A stretch of DNA of 64,000 nucleotides, from the NCBI RefSeq assembly GCF_963678635.1, contig NC_087068.1:18107872-18171871 (forward strand), in the 5' to 3' direction. This stretch comes from Symsagittifera roscoffensis (lineage: Eukaryota; Xenacoelomorpha; Acoela; Convolutidae). The number at the start of each line of letters is the position of its first letter. Within the stretch, counting starts at the first letter, position 1. The position numbers were made by a program, and so were the translations under genes. The notes below the pieces were generated by a model. That model did no database searches. It saw only the letters and a program-made list of their open reading frames with translations, and was not told the DNA's origin. This document shows positions 19,090-30,311 of this stretch, piece by piece.

Positions 19090-19909
19090 TGAATGGTCGA
19101 GAAAACAAGAGGCAACAAGAAAGAAAATTAGAAGAATTTAGAAGTTTTAGAACTTCTAAACGACGAAAAAAGAAGAGAACAAAGGGATGATGAAGAAAAG
19201 TTAAAACTCAAAATTGTTTTATGTGTGTGAAAAACTCAAATGAGAAACCAAGCAACCAAGTTGTAATTGAAAACTGAAACATTTAAGTTGAGTTTGGAAA
19301 TTGTTGCATTTATAAATTTGCATTTTGGTTTTAGTTGAAGTGGCTTTAGAGACACTCACTTATTATTTATTTAGAAAGGCTTGAGGGAAGAGTATATTTA
19401 AATATTCCAGCCTGCATGATTGTTTTTAATCACTTAGGAAGACTGATCACTTTGTGGTGACATGAAAAACTTGAGTAACTTCTTGAGGAGGGAGGTTGTT
19501 GCATTGTTCTTTCTAACCACAAAGTTCCTTAGTTTTAATATTCAGGACAATAAACAAGCAAGATTTCCGAAGGGAAGGAGCATAGTAGGATAATTTTAGC
19601 TTGTTGGTTGGCAGGACTGTCCTGCAAGCCAACACCTTTTAAATCTAGGAGAAAAAGTTTCAATCGGGATATTGACACTGGAAGTCAGAAAATATGTTTT
19701 ATCTTAAGTCATATCCTCAATGTGCAGATTAATGAAAGAATTTGAAGGCTATAGTGATGTAGGATGATGCCATTTATATTCTGCAGTGAGTCGATGTGAC
19801 GTAGGTAAAAGTAATTTCGTGCATTTTGTAAATTCTGTTCGATGACACTGTAACCACTTAGAACATTGTGCGATTCAATGAGGACATTGACCGGACTGTC
19901 CGGGGAGTA
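19090..19909 (+). other. Retrotransposon 3' noncoding region
   Basis: A/T-rich, no ORF. It contains a perfect 15-nt interrupted palindrome, GCAGGACTGTCCTGC, at 19611-19625, and ends in the fifth copy of the CCGGGGAG motif against the 3' LTR. Confidence 0.6.
19895..19909 (+). other. Candidate polypurine tract (motif copy 5)
   Basis: ACTGTCCGGGGAGTA ends immediately before the 3' LTR, where plus-strand DNA priming occurs in LTR elements. The purine run GGGGAG(T)A is short. It is the same motif found at four internal sites. Confidence 0.6.
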
Positions 19910-20830
19910 TGTGACATTCGACCAGAATGGCCAAAATGCAGTCTCTGCAGAATTCGGTATTTTAGCAGCAAGCCTTCCGAATTGGCGATTTAGAACGGAT
20001 AAGGACGTTATTTGAACGATTAGCCAAACGGTGAAGGCTAGAAGATTCTGGAATTCTAATTTTTAAAAATTCGAATTATGACGTCATATTTCTGAGAAAC
20101 GTCAGAAACGGCCATTTTTAGCTAAAAGAGCAAGAAAAAACAGAACAACTTTTATCTGCGATTACGAACAGTACGAAATCGAGACTAAAAAACTACAACG
20201 AACTACCGAACAGCAGAGGACGTTCCGAGTTGCAACTATTGTGCTGTTACAATAGTTGCAAGGCCGTTGCGAGCAACGGTGAAGGGTAAAACCCAGCCTT
20301 CCGAGTTATTGTGAACTGGATATTAAGAAGCTTGATTCACCGGATTCAAGAATCCGGAAGGGTCTCGGGACGTGGACTTTTATGAACTTATATTGAATTT
20401 TAGCATCCGTCATGTCCTGACTTGAATTTAATTAAGATCTTAATTCGTTTTGACAAGAATGAGGAGCTAGAAGTAGGGGGGAAAGGGTTGATCCATCTTC
20501 GATGGAGATGATGATTTTTATCTACTGAACAAAAACAATAGTAATATAATAAGTAGTAGCCCTGTTTTTAGGAGTGACCTCGTGGTCTGGGGATACTGAG
20601 ACCCAGCCATGAGCTCACTATTTTTGCATGTAATCTAGTTAATTTGAGCGTTCTGGTCGAAGCCGGAGAACAGTAACGTTTTTGTCAGCCTGATGTAAGA
20701 AAGACCACCGAAAAGTACTGGCTTGGTAGAGACGGTGAAAAACATGCAAAGCTCTGTTTAGACGCTAGCCAGTCGTCTTAAGACTTAGTTTTGTTATCCG
20801 TCGATATGTATCTTCCGGGCGAATGTTACA
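19910..20830 (+). repeat. 3' LTR
   Basis: 921 bp, one mismatch to the 5' LTR (A at 20742). It joins the tRNA array directly at 20831. Confidence 0.97.
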
Positions 20831-20947
20831 AAGCCTGAGTTTTTGTTAAGAAGAACACGTTTGGAAAAACCTCAAGTAAACAAACGCAGAGAAGTTACAA
20901 GTGTCTCATCAATAAGATAATAGAGTTGTGAAGTCCCAAGTATAGCA

Positions 20948-21021
20948 GGCCGCATAGCTCAGTCGGTTAGAGCATCGTGCTAATAACGCGAGGGTCGACA
21001 GTTCGAGCCTGTCTGTGGCCA
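20948..21021 (+). tRNA. tRNA-Ile (AAT), class 1
   Basis: Consensus. First gene after the 3' LTR, starting 117 nt from the insertion point. Confidence 0.8.
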
Positions 21022-21267
21022 GTGCTTCCCGCGAGAGAAAGAATTGATTTTATTTTTATGACACGACGAGAGACAACTCAACTTCTGACGAAAAACTTTC
21101 TGGAAAAAAAAACGCAGAAAAGCCAGAGTTTCTTCATAACGAATTTTAGAAGTATTTTTTTGAAGAAGAAAAAAAAACGTTTCGAAAAACCTCAAGTAAA
21201 CAAACGCAGAGAGGTTACAAGTGTCTCATCAATAAGATAATAGAGTTGCGAAGTCCCAAGTACAGCA

Positions 21268-21341
21268 GGCCGCATAGCTCAGTCGGTTAGAGCATCGTGC
21301 TAATAACGCGAGGGTCGACAGTTCGAGCCTGTCTGTGGCCA
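21268..21341 (+). tRNA. tRNA-Ile (AAT), class 1
   Basis: Consensus. Terminator TTTTATTTTT at 21368-21377. Confidence 0.8.
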
Positions 21342-21587
21342 GTGCTTCCCGCGAGAGAAAGAATTGATTTTATTTTTATGACACGACGAGAGACAACTCA
21401 ACTTCTGACGAAAAACTTTCTGGAAAAAAAAACGCAGAAAAGCCAGAGTTTCTTCATAACGAATTTTAGAAGTATTTTTTTTTGAAGAAAAAAAAAATGT
21501 TTCGAAAAACCTCAAGTAAACAAACGCAGAGAGGTTACAAGTGTCTCATCAATAAGATAATAAAGTTGTGAAGTCCCAAGTATAGCA

Positions 21588-21661
21588 GGCCGCATAGCTC
21601 AGTCGGTTAGAGCATCGTGCTAATAACGCGAGGGTCGACAGTTCGAGCCTGTCTGTGGCCA
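21588..21661 (+). tRNA. tRNA-Ile (AAT), class 1
   Basis: Consensus; third of four consecutive class 1 copies. Confidence 0.8.
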
Positions 21662-21909
21662 GTGCTTCCCGCGAGAGAAAGAATTGATTTTATTTTTATG
21701 ACACGACGAGAGACAACTCAACTTCTGACGAAAAACTTTCTGGAAAAAAAAAACGCAGAAAAGCCAGAGTTTCTTCATAACGAATTTTGGAAGTATTTTT
21801 TTGAAGAAGAAAAAAAAAACGTTTCGAAAAACCTCAAGTAAATAAACGCAGAGAAGTTACAAGTTTCTCATCAATAAGACCTTAAAGTTGTGAAGTCCCC
21901 CTTACAGCA

Positions 21910-21983
21910 GGCCGCATAGCTCAGTCGGTTAGAGCATCGTGCTAATAACGCGAGGGTCGACAGTTCGAGCCTGTCTGTGGCCA
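21910..21983 (+). tRNA. tRNA-Ile (AAT), class 1
   Basis: Consensus, but its 5' flank is of the class 2 type (CCTTAAAGTTGTG), a recombinant unit. Confidence 0.8.
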
Positions 21984-22228
21984 GTGCTTCCCGCGAGAGA
22001 AAGAATTGATTTTATTTTTATGACACGACGAGAGACAACTCAACTTCTGACGAAAAACTTTCCGGAAAAAAAACGCAGAAAAGCCAGAGTTTCTTAGAAA
22101 CATAACGAATTTTAGAAGTATTTTTTTGAAGAAGAAAACGTTTCGAAAAACCTCAAGTAAATAAACGCAGAGAGGTTACAAGTGTCTCATCAATAAGATA
22201 ATAGAGTTGTGAAGTACCAAGTACAGCA

Positions 22229-22302
22229 GGCCGCATAGCTCAGTCGGTTAGAGCATCGTGCTAATAACGCGAGGGTCGACAGTTCGAGCCTGTCTGTGGT
22301 CA
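22229..22302 (+). tRNA. tRNA-Ile (AAT), class 2
   Basis: Only U71 differs from consensus. Confidence 0.65.
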
Positions 22303-22534
22303 ATTCTTCCAGCGAGCCAGATGATATAGTCTATTCTTTATGACAAGACGATTTAAAAAAAATTCAACTTCTGACGAAAAAAAAACGCAGAAAAGCCAGA
22401 GTTTCTTCATAACGAACTTTAGAAGTCTCTTTTTAGGATGAAGACGTTTCAAAAAAACCTCAAGTAAAAAACGCAGAGAAGTTACAAGTTTCTCATCAAT
22501 AAAACCTTAAAGTTGTGAAGTCCCCATTACAGCA

Positions 22535-22608
22535 GGCCGCATAGCTCAGTCGGTTAGAGCATCGTGCTAATAATGCGAGGGTCGACAGTTCGAGCCTATC
22601 TGTGGTCA
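22535..22608 (+). tRNA. tRNA-Ile (AAT), T-stem mismatch
   Basis: C51-A63 mismatch and G31-U39 wobble; U71. Confidence 0.45.
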
Positions 22609-22854
22609 ATGCTTCATGCGAGCCAGTTGATATAGTCTATTCTTTATGACACGACGATTTAAAAAAAATTCAACTTCTGACGAAAAAACTTCTAGAAAAA
22701 AAAAACGCAGAAAAGCCAGAGTTTCTTCATTACGACTTTTGGAAGTCTCTTTTTAGGAAGAAGACGTTTCAAAAAAACCTCAAGTAAAAAACGCAGAGAA
22801 GTTACAAGTGTCTAATCAAAAAGATCATAAAGTTGTGAAGTCCTCAGTAGAGCA

Positions 22855-22928
22855 GGCCGCATAGCTCAGTCGTTTAGAGCATCAGGCTAATAACGCGAAG
22901 GTCGACAGTTCGTGCCTGTCTGTGGTCA
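22855..22928 (+). pseudogene. tRNA-Ile relic, broken anticodon stem
   Basis: CAGG class: anticodon stem unpaired, A58 to T. Confidence 0.65.
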
Positions 22929-23146
22929 AGGCTTCCGGCGAGCCAGATGAAATAGTTTATTCTTTATGACACGACGATTTAAAAAAAATCAACTTCTGAC
23001 GAAAAACTTTCCGGAAAATAAAACGCAAAAAGCCTGAGTTTTTTTTAAGAAGAACACGTTTGGAAAAACCTCAAGTAAACAAACGCAGAGAAGTTACAAG
23101 TGTCTCATCAATAAGATAATAGAGTTGTGAAGTCCCAAGTATAGCA

Positions 23147-23220
23147 GGCCGCATAGCTCAGTCGGTTAGAGCATCGTGCTAATAACGCGAGGGTCGACAG
23201 TTCGAGCCTGTCTGTGGCCA
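23147..23220 (+). tRNA. tRNA-Ile (AAT), class 1
   Basis: Consensus; the downstream T-run is split as TTTTATTCTT. Confidence 0.78.
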
Positions 23221-23469
23221 GTGCTTCCCGCGAGAGAAAGAATTGATTTTATTCTTATGACACGACGAGAGACAACTCAACTTCTGACGAAAAACTTTCT
23301 GGAAAAAAAAAACGCAGAAAAGCCAGAGTTTCTTCATAACGAATTTTAGAAGTATTTTTTTTGAAGAAGAAAAAAAAACGTTTCGAAAAACCTTCAAGTA
23401 AACAAACGCAGAGAGGTTACAAGTGTCTCATCAATAAGATAATAGAGTTGTGAATTCCCAAGTACAGCA

Positions 23470-23543
23470 GGCCGCATAGCTCAGTCGGTTAGAGCATCGT
23501 GCTAATAACTCAAGGGTCGACAGTTCGAGCCTGTCTCTGGTCA
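23470..23543 (+). pseudogene. tRNA-Ile-like copy, weakened stems
   Basis: Two anticodon-stem mismatches (CTCAA on the 3' side) and one acceptor mismatch. Confidence 0.5.
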
Positions 23544-23785
23544 ATTCTTCCAGCGAGCCAGATGATATAGTCTATTCTTTATGACAAGACAATTTAAAAA
23601 AAATCAACTTCTGACGAAAAACTTTCTGGAAAAAAAAACGCAGAAAAGCCAGTTTCTTCATAACAAATTTTAGAAGTATTTTTTTGAGGAAGAAAACGTT
23701 TCGAAAACCTCAAGTAAAAAAACGCAGAGAAGTTACAAGTGTCTAATCAAAAAGATCATAAAGTTGTGACGTCCTCAGTAGAGCA

Positions 23786-23859
23786 TGCCGCATAGCTCAG
23801 TCGTTTAGAGCATCAGGCTAATAACGCGAAGGTCGACAGTTCGAGCCTGTCTGTGGTCA
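23786..23859 (+). pseudogene. tRNA-Ile relic, broken anticodon stem
   Basis: CAGG class; G1 is also changed to T. Confidence 0.65.
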
Positions 23860-24077
23860 AGGCTTCCGGCGAGCGAGATGAAATAGTTTATTCTTTATGA
23901 CACGACGATTTAAAAAAAATCAACTTCTGACGAAAAACTTTCCGGAAAATAAAACGCAAAAAGCCTGAGTTTTTTTTAAGAAGAACACGTTTCGAAAAAA
24001 CTCAAGTAAACAAACGCAGAGAGGTTACAAGTGTCTCATCAATAAGATAATAGAGTTGTGAAGTACCAAGTACAGCA

Positions 24078-24151
24078 GGCCGCATAGCTCAGTCGGTTAG
24101 AGCGTCGTGCTAATAACGCGAGTGTCGACAGTTCGAGCCTGTCTGTGGTCA
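24078..24151 (+). tRNA. tRNA-Ile (AAT), class 2
   Basis: A26 to G and a variable-loop G to T; stems intact. Confidence 0.6.
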
Positions 24152-24394
24152 ATTCTTCCAACGAGCCAGATGATATAGTCTATTCTTTATGACAAGACGA
24201 TTTTAAAAAATTCAATTTGTGACAAAAAAATTTCTGGAAAAAAACGCAGAAAAGCTAGAGTTTCTTCATAAAGAATTTTAGAAGTCTTTTTCTGAAGAAG
24301 AATACGTTTCGAAAAACCTCAAGTAAATAAACGCAGAGAAGTTACCAGTTTCTCATCAATAAGACCTTAAAGTTGTGAAGTCCCCCTTACAGCA

Positions 24395-24468
24395 GGCCGC
24401 ATAGCTCAGTCGGTTAGAGCATCGTGCTAATAACGCGAGTGTCGACAGTTCGAGCCTGTCTGTGGCCA
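24395..24468 (+). tRNA. tRNA-Ile (AAT), class 1
   Basis: Variable-loop G to T only. Confidence 0.78.
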
Positions 24469-24709
24469 TTGCTTCCCGCGAGAGAAAGAATTGATTTTAT
24501 TTTTATGACACGACGAGAGACAACTCAACTTCTGACGAAAAATTTTCTGGAAAAAAAACGCAGAAAAGCCAGAGTTTCTTCAAAACGAATTTTAGAAGTA
24601 TTTTTTTTGAAGAAGAAAACGTTTCGAAAAACCTCAAGTAAACAAACGCAGAGAGGTTACAAGTGTCTCATCAATAAGATAATAGAGTTGTGAAGTCCCA
24701 AGTACAGCA

Positions 24710-24783
24710 GGCCGCATAGCTCAGTCGGTTAGAGCATCGTGCTAATAACGCGAGGGTCGACAGTTCGAGCCTGTCTGTGGTCA
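24710..24783 (+). tRNA. tRNA-Ile (AAT), class 2
   Basis: Only U71 differs. The first T4 run is over 120 nt downstream. Confidence 0.65.
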
Positions 24784-25023
24784 ATTCTTCCAGCGAGCCA
24801 GATGATATAGTCTATTCTTTATGACAAGACGATTTAAAAAAATTCAATTTCTGACGAAAAAATTTCTGGAAAAAAACGCAGAAAAGCTAGAGTTTCTTCA
24901 TAAAGAATTTTAGAAGTCTTTTTCTGAAGAATACGTTTCGAAAAACCTCAAGTAAATAAACGCAGAGAAGTTACCAGTTTCTCATCAATAAGACCTTAAA
25001 GTTGTGAAGTCCCCCTTACAGCA

Positions 25024-25097
25024 GGCCGCATAGCTCAGTCGGTTAGAGCATCGTGCTAATAACGCGAGGGTCGACAGTTCGAGCCTGTCTGTGGTCA
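25024..25097 (+). tRNA. tRNA-Ile (AAT), class 2
   Basis: Only U71 differs. Confidence 0.65.
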
Positions 25098-25325
25098 ATT
25101 TTTCCAGCGAGCCAGATGATATAGTCTATTCTTTATGACAAGACGATTAAAAAAAATTCAATTTCTGGAAAAAAACGCAGAAAAGCCAGAGTTTCTTCAT
25201 AAAGAATTTTAGAAGTCCTTTTCTGAAAAAGAATACGTTTCGAAAATTCTCAAGTAAAAAAACGCAGAGAAGTTACAAGTTTCTCATCAATAAGACCTTA
25301 AAGTTGTGAAGTCCCCCTTACAGCA

Positions 25326-25399
25326 GGCCGCATAGCTCAGTCGGTTAGAGCATCGTGCTAATAACGCGAGTGTCGACAGTTCGAGCCTGTCTGTGGCCA
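25326..25399 (+). tRNA. tRNA-Ile (AAT), class 1
   Basis: Variable-loop G to T; unit nearly identical to that at 24395. Confidence 0.78.
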
Positions 25400-25640
25400 T
25401 TGCTTCCCGCGAGAGAAAGAATTGATTTTATTTTTATGACACGACGAGAGACAACTCAACTTCTGACGAAAAATTTTCTGGAAAAAAAACGCAGAAAAGC
25501 CAGAGTTTCTTCAAAACGAATTTTAGAAGTATTTTTTTTGAAGAAGAAAACGTTTCGAAAAACCTCAAGTAAACAAACGCAGAGAGGTTACAAGTGTCTC
25601 ATCAATAAGATAATAGAGTTGTGAAGTCCCAAGTACAGCA

Positions 25641-25714
25641 GGCCGCATAGCTCAGTCGGTTAGAGCATCGTGCTAATAACGCGAGGGTCGACAGTTCGAG
25701 CCTGTCTGTGGCCA
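25641..25714 (+). tRNA. tRNA-Ile (AAT), class 1
   Basis: Consensus. Confidence 0.8.
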
Positions 25715-25955
25715 TTGCTTCCCGCGAGAGAAAGAATTGATTTTATTTTTATGACACGACGAGAGACAACTCAACTTCTGACGAAAAATTTTCTGGAAAA
25801 AAAACGCAGAAAAGCCAGAGTTTCTTCAAAACGAATTTTAGAAGTATTTTTTTTGAAGAAGAAAACGTTTCGAAAAACCTCAAGTAAACAAACGCAGAGA
25901 GGTTACAAGTGTCTCATCAATAAGATAATAGAGTTGTGAAGTCCCAAGTACAGCA

Positions 25956-26029
25956 GGCCGCATAGCTCAGTCGGTTAGAGCATCGTGCTAATAACGCGAG
26001 GGTCGACAGTTCGAGCCTGTCTGTGGTCA
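25956..26029 (+). tRNA. tRNA-Ile (AAT), class 2
   Basis: Only U71 differs. Confidence 0.65.
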
Positions 26030-26273
26030 ATTCTTCCAGCGAGCCAGATGATATAGTCTATTCTTTATGACAAGACGATTTAAAAAAATTCAATTTCTGA
26101 CGAAAAAATTTCTGGAAAAAAACGCAGAAAAGCTAGAGTTTCTTCATAAAGAATTTTAGAAGTCTTTTTCTGAAGAAGAATACGTTTCGAAAAACCTCAA
26201 GTAAATAAGCGCAGAGAAGTTACCAGTTTCTCATCAATAAGACCTTAAACTTGTGAAGTCCCCATTACAGCAA

Positions 26274-26346
26274 GGCCGCATAGCCAGTCGGTTAGAGCAA
26301 CGTGCTAATAACGCGAGGGTCGACAGTTCGAGCCTGTCTGTGGTCA
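26274..26346 (+). pseudogene. tRNA-Ile relic, D-arm deletion
   Basis: One T missing from the A box (TAGCCAGTCGG), which spoils the D stem; the 27-43 pair is also lost. Confidence 0.65.
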
Positions 26347-26590
26347 TTTCTTCCAGCAAGCCAGATGATATAGTCTATTCTTTATGACAAGACGATTAAA
26401 AAAAATTCAATTTCTGACGAAAAAATTTCTGGAAAAAAACGCAGAAAAGCCAGAGTTTCTTCATAAAGAATTTTAGAAGTCCTTTTCTGAAAAAAAAATA
26501 CGTTTCGAAAAATCTCAAGTAAAAAAACGCAGAGAAGTTACAAGTTTCTCATCAATAAGAGCTTAAAGTTGTGAAGTCCCCCTTACATCA

Positions 26591-26664
26591 GGCCGCATAG
26601 CTCAGTCGGTTAGAGCATCGTGCTAATAACGCGAGGGTCGACAGTTCGAGCCTGTCTGTGGCCA
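26591..26664 (+). tRNA. tRNA-Ile (AAT), class 1
   Basis: Consensus. Confidence 0.8.
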
Positions 26665-26904
26665 GTGCTTCCCGCCAGAGAAAGAATTGATTTTATTTTT
26701 ATGACACGACGAGAGACAACTCAACTTCTGACGAAAAAATTTCTGGAAAAAAAAAGCAGAAAAGCCAGAGTTTCTTCAAAACGAATTTTAGAAGTATTTT
26801 TTTTGAAGAAGAAAACGTTTCGAAAACCTCAAGTAAACAAACGCAGAGAGGTTACAAGTGTCTCATCAATAAGATAATAGAGTTGTGAAGTCCCAAGTAC
26901 AGCA

Positions 26905-26978
26905 GGCCGCATAGCTCAGTCGGTTAGAGCATCGTGCTAATAACGCGAGGGTCGACAGTTCGAGCCTGTCTGTGGTCA
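26905..26978 (+). tRNA. tRNA-Ile (AAT), class 2
   Basis: Only U71 differs. Confidence 0.65.
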
Positions 26979-27223
26979 ATTCTTCCAGCGAGCCAGATGA
27001 TATAGTCTATTCTTTATGACAAGACGATTAAAAAAAATTTAACTTCTGACGAAAAACTTTCTGGAAAAAAACCGCAGAAAAGCGAGAGTTTCTTCATAAC
27101 GAATTTGAGAAGTATTTTTTTTGAAGAAGAAAACGTTTCGAAAAACCTCAAGTAAAAAAACGCAGAGAAGTTAAAAGCGTCTAATCAAAAAGATCATAAA
27201 GTTGTGACGTCCTCAGTAGAGCA

Positions 27224-27297
27224 GGCCACATAGCTCAGTCATTTAGAGCATCAGGCTAATAACGCGAAGGTCGACAGTTTGAGCCTGTCTAAGGTCA
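27224..27297 (+). pseudogene. tRNA-Ile relic, broken anticodon stem
   Basis: CAGG class with further acceptor and T-loop changes. Confidence 0.65.
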
Positions 27298-27514
27298 AGG
27301 CTTCCGGCGAGCCAGATGAAATAGTTTATTCTTTATGACACGACGATTAAAAAAAATCAACTTCTGACGAAAAACTTTCCGGAAAATAAAACGCAAAAAG
27401 CCTGAGTTTTTTTTAAGAAGAACACGTTTGGAAAAACTTCAAGTAAACAAACGCAGAGAAGTTACAAGTGTCTCATCAATAAGATAATACAGTTGTGAAG
27501 TCCCAAGTACAGCA

Positions 27515-27588
27515 GGCCGCATAGCTCAGTCGGTTAGAGCATCGTGCTAATAACGCGAGGGTCGACAGTTCGAGCCTGTCTGTGGCCA
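27515..27588 (+). tRNA. tRNA-Ile (AAT), class 1
   Basis: Consensus. Confidence 0.8.
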
Positions 27589-27830
27589 GTGCTTCCCGCG
27601 AGAGAAAGAATTGATTTTATTTTTATGACACGACGAGAGACAACTCAACTTCTGACAAAAAACTTTCTGGAAAAAAAAACGCAGAAAAGCAAGAGTTTCT
27701 TCATAACGAATTTTAGAAGTATTTTTTTTGAAGAAGAAAACGTTTCGAAAAACCTCAAGTAAACCAAAGCAGAGAGGTTACAAGTGTCTCATCAATAAGA
27801 TAATAGAGTTGTGAAGTCCCAAGTACAGCA

Positions 27831-27904
27831 GGCCGCATAGCTCAGTCGGTTAGAGCATCGTGCTAATAACGCGAGGGTCGACAGTTCGAGCCTGTCTGTG
27901 GTCA
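27831..27904 (+). tRNA. tRNA-Ile (AAT), class 2
   Basis: Only U71 differs. Confidence 0.65.
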
Positions 27905-28147
27905 ATTCTTCCAGCGAGTCAGATGATATAGTCTATTCTTTATGACAAGACGATTAAAAAAAATTCAATTTCTGACGAAAAAATTTCTGGAAAAAAACGC
28001 AGAAAAGCCAGAGTTTCTTCATAAAAAATTTTAGAAGTCTTTTTCTGAAGAAGAATACGTTTCGAAAAACCTCAAGTAAATAAACGCAGAGAAGTTACAA
28101 GTTTCTCATCAATAAAACCTTTAAGTTGTGAAGTCCCCATTACAGCA

Positions 28148-28220
28148 GGCCGCATAGCCAGTCGGTTAGAGCAACGTGCTAATAACGCGAGGGTCGACAG
28201 TTCTAGCCTGTCTGTGGTCA
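28148..28220 (+). pseudogene. tRNA-Ile relic, D-arm deletion
   Basis: A-box T deletion plus G57 to T in the B box. Confidence 0.65.
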
Positions 28221-28463
28221 ATTCTTCCAGCGAGCCAGATAATATAGTCTATTCTTTATGACAAGACGATTTAAAAAAATTCAATTTCTGACGAAAAAAT
28301 TTCTGGAAAAAAACGCAGAAAAGCCAGAGTTTCTTCATAAAAAATTTTAGAAGTCTTTTTGTGAAGAAGAATACGTTTCGAAAAACCTCAAGTGAATAGT
28401 CGCAGAGAAGTTACAAGTTTCTCATCAATAAGACCTTAAAGTTGTGAAGTCCCCATTACAGCA

Positions 28464-28537
28464 GGCCGCATAGCTCAGTCGGTTAGAGCATCGTGCTAAT
28501 AACGCGAGGGTCGACAGTTCGAGCCTGTCTGTGGTCA
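28464..28537 (+). tRNA. tRNA-Ile (AAT), class 2
   Basis: Only U71 differs. Confidence 0.65.
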
Positions 28538-28755
28538 ATGCTTCCCGCGAGCCAGATGATATAGTCTATTCTTTATGACACGACGATTTAAAAAAAATTC
28601 AACTTCTGACGAAAAAACTTCTGGAAAAAAACGCAGAAAAGCCTGAGTTTTTTTTAAGAAGAACACGTTTGGAAAAACTTCAAGTAAACAAACGTAGAGA
28701 AGTTACAAGTGTCTCATCAATAAAACCTTTAAGTTGTGAAGTCCCCATTACAGCA

Positions 28756-28828
28756 GGCCGCATAGCCAGTCGGTTAGAGCAACGTGCTAATAACGCGAGG
28801 GTCGACATTTCTAGCCTGTCTGTGGTCA
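28756..28828 (+). pseudogene. tRNA-Ile relic, D-arm deletion
   Basis: A-box T deletion; T arm reads GACATTTCTAG, so the B box is lost. Confidence 0.65.
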
Positions 28829-29072
28829 ATTCTTCCAGCGAGCCAGATGATATAGTCTATTCTTTATGACAAGACGATTAAAAAAAATTCAATTTCTGAC
28901 GAAAAAATTTCTGGAAAAAAAACGCAGAAAAGCCAGAGTTTCTTCATAAAAAATTTTAGAAGTCTTTTTGTGAAGAAGAATACGTTTCGAAAAACCTCAA
29001 GTGAATAGTCGCAGAGAAGTTACAAGTTTCTCATCAATAAGACCTTAAAGTTGTGAAGTCCCCATTACAGCA

Positions 29073-29146
29073 GGCCGCATAGCTCAGTCGGTTAGAGCAT
29101 CGTGCTAATAACGCGAGGGTCGACAGTTCGAGCCTATCTGTGGTCA
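29073..29146 (+). tRNA. tRNA-Ile (AAT), T-stem mismatch
   Basis: C51-A63 mismatch; U71. Confidence 0.5.
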
Positions 29147-29363
29147 ATGCTTCCCGCGAGCCAGATGATATAGTATATTCTTTATGACACGACGATTAAA
29201 AAAAATCAACTTCTGACGAAAAACTTTCCGGAAAATAAAACGCAAAAAGCCTGAGTTTTTTTTAAGAAGAACACGTTTGGAAAAACTTCAAGTAAACAAA
29301 CGCAGAGAAGTTACAAGTGTCTCATCAATAAGATAATACAGTTGTGAAGTCCCAAGTACAGCA

Positions 29364-29437
29364 GGCCGCATAGCTCAGTCGGTTAGAGCATCGTGCTAAT
29401 AACGCGAGGGTCGACAGTTCGAGCCTGTCTGTGGCCA
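29364..29437 (+). tRNA. tRNA-Ile (AAT), class 1
   Basis: Consensus; duplicate of 27515. Confidence 0.8.
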
Positions 29438-29678
29438 GTGCTTCCCGCGAGAGAAAGAATTGATTTTATTTTTATGACACGACGAGAGACAACTCAACTT
29501 CTGACAAAAAACTTTCTGGAAAAAAAACGCAGAAAAGCAAGAGTTTCTTCATAACGAATTTTAGAAGAATTTTTTTTGAAGAAGAAAACGTTTCGAAAAA
29601 CCTCAAGTAAACCAAAGCAGAGAGGTTACAAGTGTCTCATCAATAAGATAATAGAGTTGTGAAGTCCCAAGTACAGCA

Positions 29679-29752
29679 GGCCGCATAGCTCAGTCGGTTA
29701 GAGCATCGTGCTAATAACGCGAGGGTCGACAGTTCGAGCCTGTCTGTGGTCA
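29679..29752 (+). tRNA. tRNA-Ile (AAT), class 2
   Basis: Only U71 differs; duplicate of 27831. Confidence 0.65.
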
Positions 29753-29995
29753 ATTCTTCCAGCGAGTCAGATGATATAGTCTATTCTTTATGACAAGACG
29801 ATTTAAAAAAAATCAATTTCTGACGAAAAAATTTCTGGAAAAAAACGCAGAAAAGCCAGAGTTTCTTCATAAAAAATTTTAGAAGTCTTTTTCTGAAGAA
29901 GAATACGTTTCGAAAAACCTCAAGTAAATAAACGCAGAGAAGTTACAAGTTTCTCATCAATAAAACCTTTAAGTTGTGAAGTCCCCATTACAGCA

Positions 29996-30068
29996 GGCCG
30001 CATAGCCAGTCGGTTAGAGCAACGTGCTAATAACGCGAGGGTCGACAGTTCTAGCCTGTCTGTGGTCA
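29996..30068 (+). pseudogene. tRNA-Ile relic, D-arm deletion
   Basis: A-box T deletion and G57 to T; duplicate of 28148. Confidence 0.65.
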
Positions 30069-30311
30069 ATTCTTCCAGCGAGCCAGATGATATAGTCTAT
30101 TCTTTATGAAAAGACGATTTAAAAAAATTCAATTTCTGACGAAAAAATTTCTGGAAAAAAACGCAGAAAAGCCAGAGTTTCTTCATAAAAAATTTTAGAA
30201 GTCTTTTTGTGAAGAAGAATACGTTTCGAAAAACCTCAAGTGAATAGTCGCAGAGAAGTTACAAGTTTCTCATCAATAAGACCTTGAAGTTGTGAAGTCC
30301 CCATTACAGCA

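Larger units (their letters stand above)
3141..20830 (+). mobile_element. Complete Ty3/gypsy LTR retrotransposon, 17.7 kb
   Basis: Two direct LTRs of 921 bp, at 3141-4061 and 19910-20830, bound the element. Internal genes run Gag-PR-RT-RNaseH then integrase, the Ty3/gypsy order. Two extra ORFs follow. An empty site exists in the same array at 959-972, where CGCAAAAAGCCTG is uninterrupted. Comparison gives a target duplication of AAG, or AAAG if the terminal A of the LTR is counted as flank. LTR ends form an imperfect inverted repeat (TGTGACATTCG / CGAATGTTACA). At 17.7 kb it is far longer than the usual 5-8 kb of the superfamily. All long ORFs are open apart from one frame break at 11654-11658, so it may be active or very recently so. 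Confidence 0.97.
27330..28635 (+). repeat. Higher-order repeat block, copy 1 (approximate ends)
   Basis: Four tRNA units at 27515, 27831, 28148 and 28464 recur 1848 bp later in the same order with shared private variants, such as CTAG in the T loop of the third. Confidence 0.75.

Noticed and set aside
5370..19118. Minus-strand ORFs inside the retrotransposon, for example 14038-14766 (242 aa)
   Set aside because: They lie antisense to conserved Gag, Pol and ORF3/4 frames and show no domain features.
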